Below, piece after piece: positions 6,279-12,778 of a stretch of DNA of 17,303 nt. Each line of letters starts with the position of its first letter. Position 1 is the stretch's first letter. The notes beneath the pieces were generated by a model, which did not search any database, was not told the origin of the DNA, and saw only the letters and a list, made by a program, of their open reading frames with translations. This stretch comes from Clostridia bacterium. GTDB taxonomy: Bacteria > Bacillota > Clostridia > Oscillospirales > CAG-272. The translations under genes and the position numbers were made by a program. The DNA is taken from the NCBI GenBank assembly GCA_017452565.1, contig JAFTMF010000206.1, forward strand, positions 1-17,303, written 5' to 3'.

Positions 6279-6902
6279 ATGAGCGAAGTTAAATTTTTCA
6301 AATGTCCCCACTGTGGAAATATCATCGAAGTAGTGAAGGACTCCGGCGTGCCTGTAATGTGCTGCGGTCAGAAGATGGAACGTCTCTTCCCCGGCACTAC
6401 CGAGGCGTCTGCCGAGAAGCACATCCCCGTTGTAAAGGTAACCGATAACCGTGTTTGGGTGAAGATCGGTTCTGTAGATCACCCTATGACCGAGGAACAC
6501 TATATCGAGTGGGTTTGCCTGCTCACCGACAAGGGCGTGTACCGCAAGTACCTGACCCCCGGTAAGATGCCTACCGCTTCCTTTATCACCGTAAACGAGA
6601 AGCCCATCGCCGTGTACGCTTACTGCAATCTCCATAGTCTGTGGATGGCAAGCGCTGAGGTTGCTCCCATAGTAGTACCCGTGAAGGAAACCAAGAACAC
6701 CTCTTCCGAAAACTACACCGTTTGCTTCTGCAATCAGGTTAGCTATTTCGACATCGAGAACGCGATCCACAATAACACCAATTTGGGTGACGTGCTGGCG
6801 ATCTTCGATAAGGTAAAGGATGCAACCCACTGCTCCACCGGATGCGGCGGATGCCACGACAAGGTAATGGAGATCATCTCCGATATCCTGATGGGCAGCT
6901 AA
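6279..6902 (+). CDS. Superoxide reductase (desulfoferrodoxin type) fused to a Bfd-like [2Fe-2S] domain
   Basis: A 207-residue cytoplasmic protein in three parts. Residues 1-36: a desulforedoxin-like iron site with C9-x2-C12 and C28-C29. Residues 40-126: the superoxide reductase core, with every expected ligand of the mononuclear iron centre, namely H48 (in EKHIP), H68, H74, C116 and H119 (CNLH), plus the catalytic Glu46-Lys47 pair. This core reduces superoxide to hydrogen peroxide without making oxygen. Residues about 146-207: a Bfd-like (bacterioferritin-associated ferredoxin) domain with C149-x-C151 and C189-x2-C192, plus an extra C185, joined by a Val/Lys/Ser/Thr linker. The extra [2Fe-2S] site may feed electrons to the core. 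ATG 6279 follows CTGGAGG. It is 41 nt upstream of the flavodiiron gene and shares its operon. Confidence 0.92.
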   Translation: MSEVKFFKCPHCGNIIEVVKDSGVPVMCCGQKMERLFPGTTEASAEKHIPVVKVTDNRVWVKIGSVDHPMTEEHYIEWVCLLTDKGVYRKYLTPGKMPTASFITVNEKPIAVYAYCNLHSLWMASAEVAPIVVPVKETKNTSSENYTVCFCNQVSYFDIENAIHNNTNLGDVLAIFDKVKDATHCSTGCGGCHDKVMEIISDILMGS

Positions 6903-6943
6903 TTGAAATTAGCAACTGAATTGATAGAAAAACAGGAAAAACT

Positions 6944-8254
6944 ATGAAAATTACCAATGATATTCGCTATGTTGGCGTAAACGACCACGAAATCGATCTG
7001 TTTGAGGGTCAGTATGACGTGCCGAACGGGATGGCGTACAACTCTTACGTGATCGTAGACGAGAAAATCGCCGTGATGGATACGGTGGATTATCGCTTCG
7101 GTCATCAGTGGCTGGCTAATATCGCAAACGAGCTGGGCGGGCAGGCTCCCGATTACCTCATTGTCCAGCATATGGAGCCCGATCACTCTTCTAACATCGT
7201 GCGCTTTCTGGCGGCTTATCCCCGTGCAATCGTCGTATCTTCCGCCAAAGCCTTCACGATGATGAAGAATTTTTACCAATTGGATCTTTCCAACCGTTGC
7301 ATCGTTGTGGGAGAGGGCAGCACCCTTACGCTGGGCAAGCATACCCTCACCTTCGTGACCGCTCCTATGGTGCACTGGCCCGAGGTCATCGTCACCTATG
7401 ACAGCACCGACAAGGTGCTCTTCTCTGCCGACGGATTCGGCAAGTTCGGTGCGCTGGACGTGGAAGAGGATTGGGCTTGCGAAGCAAGACGTTACTACAT
7501 CGGCATTGTGGGCAAGTACGGCGCACAGGTGCAGAATCTGCTGAAAAAGGCTTCTGCGCTGGATATTCAGACCATCTGTCCCCTTCACGGTCCCGTGCTC
7601 ACCGAAAATTTGGGCTATTACATCAACCTGTACGATATCTGGTCCTCCTACCGTCCCGAAAGCGAGGGCGTGGCGATTGCTTTCACCTCGGTGTATGGCA
7701 ATACCAAGGAGGCAGTTGGCTATTTGTATGATGAGCTGAAGGCGGCAGGCTGTCCTAAGGTAGAGATGTACGATCTGGCGCGCTGCGATATGGCAGAGGC
7801 GGTGGAGGCGGCCTTCCGCTACGACCGTCTGGTGCTGGCGACCACTACCTACAATGCAGATATTTTCCCCTATATGCGCACCTTCATTGATCATCTCACC
7901 GAGCGCAACTTCCAGAATCGCACCGTTGCCTTTATAGAAAACGGCAGCTGGGCGCCTATGGCGGCAAAGGTGATGCGCGGAATGCTGGAAAAGTGCAAGA
8001 ATCTCACCTATGCCGACACTACTGTGACTCTTCTGTCTGCGCTGAATAAACAGAGCGCTTTGCAGGTAGAAGCACTGGCCAAGGAACTGTGCGAGAAGAA
8101 GACCGAAACAGCTGTGGAAGAAGCGCCTGCAGGCGATCTGAAGAAATTTGCTTGCAAGATCTGCGGCTACGTTCACGAAGCAGAATCTCTTCCCGAGGAT
8201 TTTGTTTGTCCTCTTTGCAAGCGTCCCGCTTCCTTCTTTGAAGAAGTGAAATAA
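6944..8254 (+). CDS. Flavodiiron protein with C-terminal short-spaced rubredoxin domain
   Basis: A 436-residue cytoplasmic enzyme that reduces O2 to water and/or NO to N2O. Residues 1-240: beta-lactamase-like diiron domain with all ligands, H76-x-E78-x-D80-H81, H144, D163 and H215. Residues about 242-390: flavodoxin domain with the FMN loop TSVYGNT (248-254). Residues 398-436: a rubredoxin-like tail with C404-x2-C407 and C422-x2-C425. Only 14 residues separate the two pairs, versus about 29 in ordinary rubredoxin, so this is the 'short-spaced' kind. No NADH:rubredoxin oxidoreductase module follows, so an external reductase is needed. Second gene of the operon, with a weak AGGAAAAAC RBS. O2 versus NO preference is not readable. 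Confidence 0.94.
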   Translation: MKITNDIRYVGVNDHEIDLFEGQYDVPNGMAYNSYVIVDEKIAVMDTVDYRFGHQWLANIANELGGQAPDYLIVQHMEPDHSSNIVRFLAAYPRAIVVSSAKAFTMMKNFYQLDLSNRCIVVGEGSTLTLGKHTLTFVTAPMVHWPEVIVTYDSTDKVLFSADGFGKFGALDVEEDWACEARRYYIGIVGKYGAQVQNLLKKASALDIQTICPLHGPVLTENLGYYINLYDIWSSYRPESEGVAIAFTSVYGNTKEAVGYLYDELKAAGCPKVEMYDLARCDMAEAVEAAFRYDRLVLATTTYNADIFPYMRTFIDHLTERNFQNRTVAFIENGSWAPMAAKVMRGMLEKCKNLTYADTTVTLLSALNKQSALQVEALAKELCEKKTETAVEEAPAGDLKKFACKICGYVHEAESLPEDFVCPLCKRPASFFEEVK

Positions 8255-8274
8255 CCTCAGAGGAAGGTACGTAG

Positions 8275-9030
8275 ATGGAATTGGTCTGGATTACCGCACT
8301 GGGCGTAGGCGGCGCAACGATTATCGGTTCGCTCATCGGCTTTTTGTTCAAGAATATCTCCCACAGGTTCTCGGATATTGTCCTCTCCTTTGCCGCAGGC
8401 GTGATGCTGGCGGCGGCGGTGCTGGGACTGATCCTGCCCTCCTTGGAGTACGGCGGGAAGCTTGGCATCCTCATCACCGTAGCGGGAATTTTCGTGGGTG
8501 CGATTTGTCTGAACCTCATTGACAAGCTGGTGCCTCACCTGCACAAATTGGTGGGATCGGATATCGAACCTCATCACAACGCAAATCTCAGCAAGGTTTT
8601 GCTCTTCGTCACCGCCATCGCCATCCACAATCTTCCCGAGGGCATTGCGGCAGGCGTGGGATTTGGCTCGGGAGACACCACCGGTGCGCTGATCATTGCA
8701 GGCGGTATCGCTCTGCAGAACATCCCCGAGGGTATGGTGATTATCGGCCCTATGCTGGCGGCAGGGGTATCTCCTCGGAAAACCTTCGTTTGCGCGATGA
8801 TCACCGGCCTCGTAGAGGTAGTGGGTACGCTGATTGGCTATCTGGCGGTGAGCGTTTCCACGGCGATCCTTCCCTTTGCCCTTGCCTTTGCGGGAGGAAC
8901 GATGCTCTACGTGATCAGCGACGAGATGATCCCCGAAACCCACGCTCACGGCAGTGAGCGGGGCGCAACCTATGCGCTGTTGGTGGGATTTTGTGTGATG
9001 CTGATCACCGACGTCCTCTTGGGCGGTTGA
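8275..9030 (+). CDS. ZIP-family divalent metal transporter (GufA-like)
   Basis: A 251-residue inner-membrane protein with about eight hydrophobic segments. The two metal-binding helices are recognisable: H118-N-L-P-E-G (TM4) and Q148-N-I-P-E-G (TM5). The Gln at the start of TM5 matches the GufA-type ZIPs such as the Bordetella protein. The TM3-TM4 loop is histidine-rich (VPHLHKL, EPHHN). It should import Zn2+ and possibly Fe2+ or Mn2+. The RBS AGAGGAAGG precedes ATG 8275, only 20 nt after the flavodiiron stop, so it ends the same operon. Metal import next to two iron-dependent oxygen-defence enzymes suggests a supply role (inference). Confidence 0.9.
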   Translation: MELVWITALGVGGATIIGSLIGFLFKNISHRFSDIVLSFAAGVMLAAAVLGLILPSLEYGGKLGILITVAGIFVGAICLNLIDKLVPHLHKLVGSDIEPHHNANLSKVLLFVTAIAIHNLPEGIAAGVGFGSGDTTGALIIAGGIALQNIPEGMVIIGPMLAAGVSPRKTFVCAMITGLVEVVGTLIGYLAVSVSTAILPFALAFAGGTMLYVISDEMIPETHAHGSERGATYALLVGFCVMLITDVLLGG

Positions 9031-9039
9031 TATGGAATG

Positions 9040-9076
9040 AAAAACACGGCTATTTCGATGAAATAGCCGTGTTTTT
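9040..9076. terminator. Bidirectional terminator, ZIP gene / 'WG' protein gene
   Basis: AAAAACACGGCTATTT (9040-9055), 5-nt loop, AAATAGCCGTGTTTTT (9061-9076): a perfect 16-bp stem with A-run and T-run flanks. It lies 9 nt after the ZIP stop and 7 nt before the stop codon of the minus-strand gene. Confidence 0.92.
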
Positions 9077-9083
9077 GTGCGGT

Positions 9084-9998
9084 TTAGTGGAAGAACCAAT
9101 CAATATGGAGCGCATTGTAGATGCGCTCTCTTGCGTATGGCGAAGCGGGATTTTCCATCAGCTCCAGCACCATACGCTTGTCTTGCTCTCGGGTGCTTTC
9201 CGCCATAAACTCGATGGGAATGGCTTCGGGGGACAGCAGATCCCGTATGACCTTTCCGGGAAACTCGAAATAGGCTCTGCGGTGGCATTCGTCCATGTAG
9301 CTGGTGGTGTTGTGACCGAAGCCGATGGCTTTGCAGAGAAAACAACCGCCTCTGCCGTTGAAATCGCCCTTACTCTCGATCTGGCCGATCGTGTGATGCC
9401 CCTTGGGAGCGGTGATCAGATTCCACCAAATCACGGTGAGGGCGGGAGCGCTGAGCACTTCCTCCGCTGTTTGGGGCTCTGCGGGCAGCGCTTTGGTGAG
9501 GGCAAGCAGCCGTCCGGTGTAAACTGCATCCAGCACCACGAAGCCGAAATAGTCGCCCTTGTACTCGTACCACGCCACCGTTCCTTTGGGTAGGCGTTTG
9601 ATGCGGTTGTGAGGAGAAATCCGCCGTTTACGGACGGTGGTTTTGGGTGTTTGCAGGCTTTGCCAAAACTTTTGCAGTGCCAGTCTGCGTGCGGTCAGAT
9701 CCTCTTCGGAGAAGCCGAGGGAGCGATAGTATTCAATATCAGTGCCGTTTTTGATCATTTCGTGCACCCGATCAAGGATTTCCTGCGACTGAGCGCAGAA
9801 CATCCACTGGGTTTTGGCAAGAGCGAAGATGACGTTGGATGGAATCTCCTCGTCGCTGCCGTACCGGTTGCGGTAGCGCTCCAAGAGTATTGCCCCGATA
9901 TTGGCAGGCTCCTCGCCGATTTCGAATAAGTCCACGAAATCGTCGTAGGGTGTGCAAAATTCGTCGGATTCGGCAAGTTCAATGCCCCAGAATGCCAT
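9084..9998 (-). CDS. Hypothetical protein with N-terminal 'WG' motif and a Cys/His cluster
   Basis: A 304-residue soluble protein I cannot place with certainty. It opens with AFWGIELAESDEF and a conserved-looking helical block (FALAKTQWMF, residues 61-70). This recalls uncharacterised DUF4259-like proteins that start with a Trp-Gly motif and acidic residues. A basic linker (TVRKRRISPHNRIKR, about 123-137) follows, then a beta-rich half containing GTVAWYEYKGDYFGFVVLD. Near the C-terminus, C219-x2-C222, H229 and C238-H239 could bind a metal. ATG 9998 is chosen over the longer frame (to 10022) because AAGGAG lies 6 nt upstream. The gap to the upstream TPR-like gene is 26 nt, so they are co-transcribed. 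Confidence 0.75.
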   Translation of the reverse strand: MAFWGIELAESDEFCTPYDDFVDLFEIGEEPANIGAILLERYRNRYGSDEEIPSNVIFALAKTQWMFCAQSQEILDRVHEMIKNGTDIEYYRSLGFSEEDLTARRLALQKFWQSLQTPKTTVRKRRISPHNRIKRLPKGTVAWYEYKGDYFGFVVLDAVYTGRLLALTKALPAEPQTAEEVLSAPALTVIWWNLITAPKGHHTIGQIESKGDFNGRGGCFLCKAIGFGHNTTSYMDECHRRAYFEFPGKVIRDLLSPEAIPIEFMAESTREQDKRMVLELMENPASPYARERIYNALHIDWFFH

Positions 9999-10024
9999 AG
10001 CGATCTCCTTTGGTTGGGTCAATT

Positions 10025-11107
10025 TTAGTGGGTGTCAATGGGATAGTGCTCAAATTCGCACACCGAGCGGAACTCCCAGCCGGGTAGCCGATCCTTGATG
10101 AGATCAAACAGCGCTTGGTGCTCGGCCATCAGGGTTTTGATGCGGTAGTTGTGGCAGTTGACCACGATCGTCTCCCCCCTCGGCTCGATTCTGCACTCCA
10201 ACACTCTGCCGGCAAATTGGAAGGTTTGCATCAGAAGATTGCAAAGGAAGGTTTTTGCTTCCTCCCCCTGCCCGGTTGCAATCAGCTCCCGCAGATGATC
10301 CTGCTCTGCAAGGATCTTGTCTGCGAACTTGGGGTAATGGGATCTCTTTTGCGTTATTTGACAGTAATGCAAATCGGTTCCGGTGAGGATCGCCTCGACT
10401 TGCGGTCTTAAATAACCTTGGTAAAATGCAGGCAGGTTTTCTATCAGCGCATAAGCTGCCTCTTGTTTGCCTTGAACTGCCAAGAGGGTTGCCGTCACGT
10501 AGTCTCTCTGACTGTCGGCTTTGGCTGAATACTGACGGGAGAGCTGCAACAGACGGTCTGCGGCATCATATTCGTGCATATACAGCCGCACCGTTGCAAT
10601 CTCATAGAGGAGTCTGCCGACTGTCTCTTGCTCGTCCCGGGTCAGCTCCCGATGGCTGTAAAAATCCAGCGCACGGGTGTAAAAGTAGATGGCTTTGCTG
10701 CATTCCGAGTGCTTTTGCGAGAGTTTGGCGGTGCGATAATAGGGATGGAAGGCGATGGGGTATTCAAATATCTCCGACGAGGCAAGGAGAGCTTCGTAAT
10801 GCTCGGTCATTTCGTCGAGGTGCTCCATCATCTCGTGGCAGAGGCCGACAAAATAATGCATCACGGCAATATCTGCGGGAGTAGCGGCCATATCCAGCAG
10901 CTGCTCCAGCTTGGGGAGCGCGAAAGCAAACCGTCTGTCGGAGACGCTGATTAGCGTGGCGGTGAGATGAATCTGTGCGGTTTCGTTGCCTTGAAAGGCG
11001 TATGCGAACAAGCGCCCAAAGGCTTTAGTATGAATTTTGCGCCATTCTTTGTAGTTTTGGTTATTCTTAGTGAACTCGGTGATCGTGGCGTCGTGATCGA
11101 AGATCAT
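10025..11107 (-). CDS. Hypothetical TPR-like helical repeat protein
   Basis: A 360-residue soluble protein, almost all helical, with repeated pairs of amphipathic helices of about 34-40 residues (for example MHYFVGLCHEMMEHLDEMTEHYEAL within residues 83-107 and YEIATVRLYMHEYDAADRLLQLSRQY around 168-193). This is the look of a tetratricopeptide solenoid, though I do not see a clean TPR consensus. The final 100 residues seem to be a separate domain. There is no signal peptide, membrane segment or HTH. ATG 11107 is well supported by AAAGGAG 5 nt upstream. It sits between an SDR oxidoreductase (87 nt upstream, with a hairpin between) and the 'WG' protein. A scaffold or regulator role is guesswork. 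Confidence 0.75.
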   Translation of the reverse strand: MIFDHDATITEFTKNNQNYKEWRKIHTKAFGRLFAYAFQGNETAQIHLTATLISVSDRRFAFALPKLEQLLDMAATPADIAVMHYFVGLCHEMMEHLDEMTEHYEALLASSEIFEYPIAFHPYYRTAKLSQKHSECSKAIYFYTRALDFYSHRELTRDEQETVGRLLYEIATVRLYMHEYDAADRLLQLSRQYSAKADSQRDYVTATLLAVQGKQEAAYALIENLPAFYQGYLRPQVEAILTGTDLHYCQITQKRSHYPKFADKILAEQDHLRELIATGQGEEAKTFLCNLLMQTFQFAGRVLECRIEPRGETIVVNCHNYRIKTLMAEHQALFDLIKDRLPGWEFRSVCEFEHYPIDTH

Positions 11108-11150
11108 AGCGGCTCCTTTCTAAGATAGAATGAAATGGGATGGGAGAACT

Positions 11151-11179
11151 GTAGCAAGTCACCGTTGGCGACTTGCTAC
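11151..11179. terminator. Hairpin between the SDR gene and the TPR-like gene
   Basis: GTAGCAAGTC (11151-11160) pairs with GACTTGCTAC (11170-11179); two further C-G pairs are possible in the 9-nt loop. No T-run follows on the minus strand, so it may be a weak terminator, an mRNA-processing or stability hairpin, or an operator. It could set different levels of the two genes. Confidence 0.5.
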
Positions 11180-11194
11180 ATACTGTTTGCTATC

Positions 11195-12013
11195 TTATTT
11201 GAACTGTTTACCGATCACGCTGCCGCCGTCGCAGAGGATGTCCACGCCTGCCAGATAGCCGTTGCGCTCGTCGGCAACGGTGGCAATGGCGTAGCCCAGC
11301 TCGTCGGGGGTGCCCATACGTCCCTCGGCGGTGGTGTTCAGCAGACTTGCACCTTCCTCTGCTTCCAGATTGCCCATATCGGTGGCAATCAGTCCGGGGC
11401 TGAGAGAGCAGACGCGGATTTTCTTGGGGCCGTACTCGAAGGCACACTTGGCTGCGTACCAGATGACGAACTTCTTGGACAGACCGTAAGCCAGTCCGGA
11501 GGATTTGTACTCGTCCTTGATCATCTTGCTCATCTTCAGAGACTTCTTCAGGAAGAGATCCTCGTCCTTCTCTGCCAGCGCGAAGGTCTTTTTGCTCGCC
11601 AGGAAATCGGGGAGAATATAGGCGGAATTGGAGGAAATATCCACGATAACGCCGCCCTCGGGCATCAGCTTGGAGAATTCCTGGTTCACGTAAACGGTGC
11701 CCAGCGCATTGACCCTCATCAGCTGTTCGGGCTTTGCCATTGCAGGAGACAGACCTGCGGAGTGAATGACGTTTTTGATGGTACCAAGGGTAGCGGCGTA
11801 TTCTGCCAGCTCCTTGACCTGCTCTCTTTTGGAGGTGTCGCAGGTTTTGGCGTAGGCTTCGTAGCCCAGTGCGGTCAGCTCGCTGACAGCCTTTTCCAGC
11901 TTAGACATCGTTCTGCCGGTAACGACGATGATTTTGTCCTTGGGCATATACTTTGCAGCAGCCAGACCCATGCCGCTGCCGCCGCCCGTGATGACGCATA
12001 CGGTTTTGCTCAT
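11195..12013 (-). CDS. SDR-family oxidoreductase with an insertion before the active-site Tyr
   Basis: A 272-residue NAD(P)-dependent short-chain dehydrogenase/reductase. The cofactor motif TGGGSGMG is at residues 9-16; the Arg after the second strand (VVTGRT) suggests NADP(H). NVIHSAG replaces the usual NNAG. The catalytic Ser lies in DISSNSAY and the Tyr/Lys pair in AYGLSK, but they are about 45 residues apart instead of about 13, because of a charged, helical insertion. A comparable insertion is known in 3-alpha-hydroxysteroid dehydrogenase/carbonyl reductase of Comamonas. The SPGLIATDM loop is intact. ATG 12013 is chosen (GAGGT 8 nt upstream); the longer frame to 12052 would begin at the -10 box. 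The substrate is not readable. Confidence 0.88.
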   Translation of the reverse strand: MSKTVCVITGGGSGMGLAAAKYMPKDKIIVVTGRTMSKLEKAVSELTALGYEAYAKTCDTSKREQVKELAEYAATLGTIKNVIHSAGLSPAMAKPEQLMRVNALGTVYVNQEFSKLMPEGGVIVDISSNSAYILPDFLASKKTFALAEKDEDLFLKKSLKMSKMIKDEYKSSGLAYGLSKKFVIWYAAKCAFEYGPKKIRVCSLSPGLIATDMGNLEAEEGASLLNTTAEGRMGTPDELGYAIATVADERNGYLAGVDILCDGGSVIGKQFK

Positions 12014-12054
12014 TGGTAGTACCTCACTTGGTGCGAATTTAGATTTATGCATTT

Positions 12055-12083
12055 ATTGTACCACAAAAAAGGAAAAAACGCAA
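12055..12083 (-). promoter_or_regulatory. Promoter of the SDR / TPR-like / 'WG' gene cluster
   Basis: On the minus strand, TTGCGT (12083-12078), a 17-nt T-rich spacer (TTTTTCCTTTTTTGTGG) and TACAAT (12060-12055). It is back to back with the sigma-factor promoter. Confidence 0.72.
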
Positions 12084-12108
12084 GAAGGAAAGAAATAATC
12101 CTGCGGAT

Positions 12109-12136
12109 TTGCATTTTTTATAAAATATGTTATAAT
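12109..12136 (+). promoter_or_regulatory. Probable vegetative promoter of the ECF sigma operon
   Basis: TTGCAT (12109-12114), a 16-nt spacer, perfect TATAAT (12131-12136). The leader to the ATG is about 75 nt and contains CGTCTTAT (12173-12180), which resembles -10 elements used by ECF sigma factors. I could not find a matching GAAC-type -35 at the right distance, so autoregulation is only a possibility. Confidence 0.6.
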
Positions 12137-12217
12137 TATCTTGTATATCTGTCCGAACTCCACTGTAAACGTCGTCTTATAGGGTGAGCGACCATCTAAT
12201 CGGAAAGGAGATACCAT

Positions 12218-12778
12218 ATGGATGACCGAATGATTCTTGCGCTGTACAATCGGCGGGACGAGCAAGCCATTGCCGAGACTTCCCGCAAGTACGGTGAATA
12301 CTGCTTTACCGTTGCCAATCGGATTTTGGCTGACGAGCAGGACTCGGAAGAGTGTGTGAACGATACTTGGCTGAGAGCGTGGAATGCCATTCCTCCTGCA
12401 ATGCCCGGCTGTCTGCGGCTGTTTTTGGCAAAAATCACCCGCAATTTGGCCTTTGACCGCTATAAGGCGGCAAACCGCCAAAAGCGCGGCGATGGGGAGC
12501 TGACCATTGCTTTGGAAGAGCTGAGCGAATGTCTGCCCGATGGCAGTTCTGTGGAATTGCAGGTAGAGGAAAAAGAGCTGGTGCGATCTATCAACCGTTT
12601 TCTTCGCTCGATTGGCGAGCGGGAGTGCAATTTGTTTGTGCGGCGGTATTTTTATGCTGAGCCTGTGAAGGACATTGCCCTGCGGTTCGGTTTGAAAGAG
12701 GGGAACGTGCAAAAAATCCTTTCCAGAACCAGAGTGAAACTCAAAAACTACTTAGTATCGGAGGGATATGCGGTATGA
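12218..12778 (+). CDS. ECF-type RNA polymerase sigma factor
   Basis: A 186-residue sigma factor with only regions 2 and 4. Region 2 includes DSEECVNDTWLRAWNAIPP and LAKITRNLAFDRYKA, the -10 recognition and core-binding helices. Region 4 includes the helix-turn-helix VKDIALRFGLKEGNVQKILSRTR near the C-terminus, which reads the -35. ATG 12218 has a strong GGAAAGGAG 7-8 nt upstream. The TGA overlaps the next gene's ATG by 4 nt (ATGA), coupling translation to its putative anti-sigma partner. This two-gene layout is the usual clostridial one. The stimulus and regulon are unknown; a nearby candidate is the beta-helix lipoprotein, but its promoter looks vegetative. Confidence 0.92.
   Translation: MDDRMILALYNRRDEQAIAETSRKYGEYCFTVANRILADEQDSEECVNDTWLRAWNAIPPAMPGCLRLFLAKITRNLAFDRYKAANRQKRGDGELTIALEELSECLPDGSSVELQVEEKELVRSINRFLRSIGERECNLFVRRYFYAEPVKDIALRFGLKEGNVQKILSRTRVKLKNYLVSEGYAV

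Noticed and set aside
5262..6857. 531-codon open frame on the minus strand across trxB and the superoxide reductase gene
   Set aside because: It is antisense to two genes with intact motifs, has no credible RBS, and its translation (His/Gly/Val-rich) shows no family; it is a codon-bias shadow.
6899..8176. 425-codon open frame on the minus strand opposite the flavodiiron gene
   Set aside because: It mirrors a fully conserved flavodiiron coding sequence; no promoter, RBS or recognisable domain.
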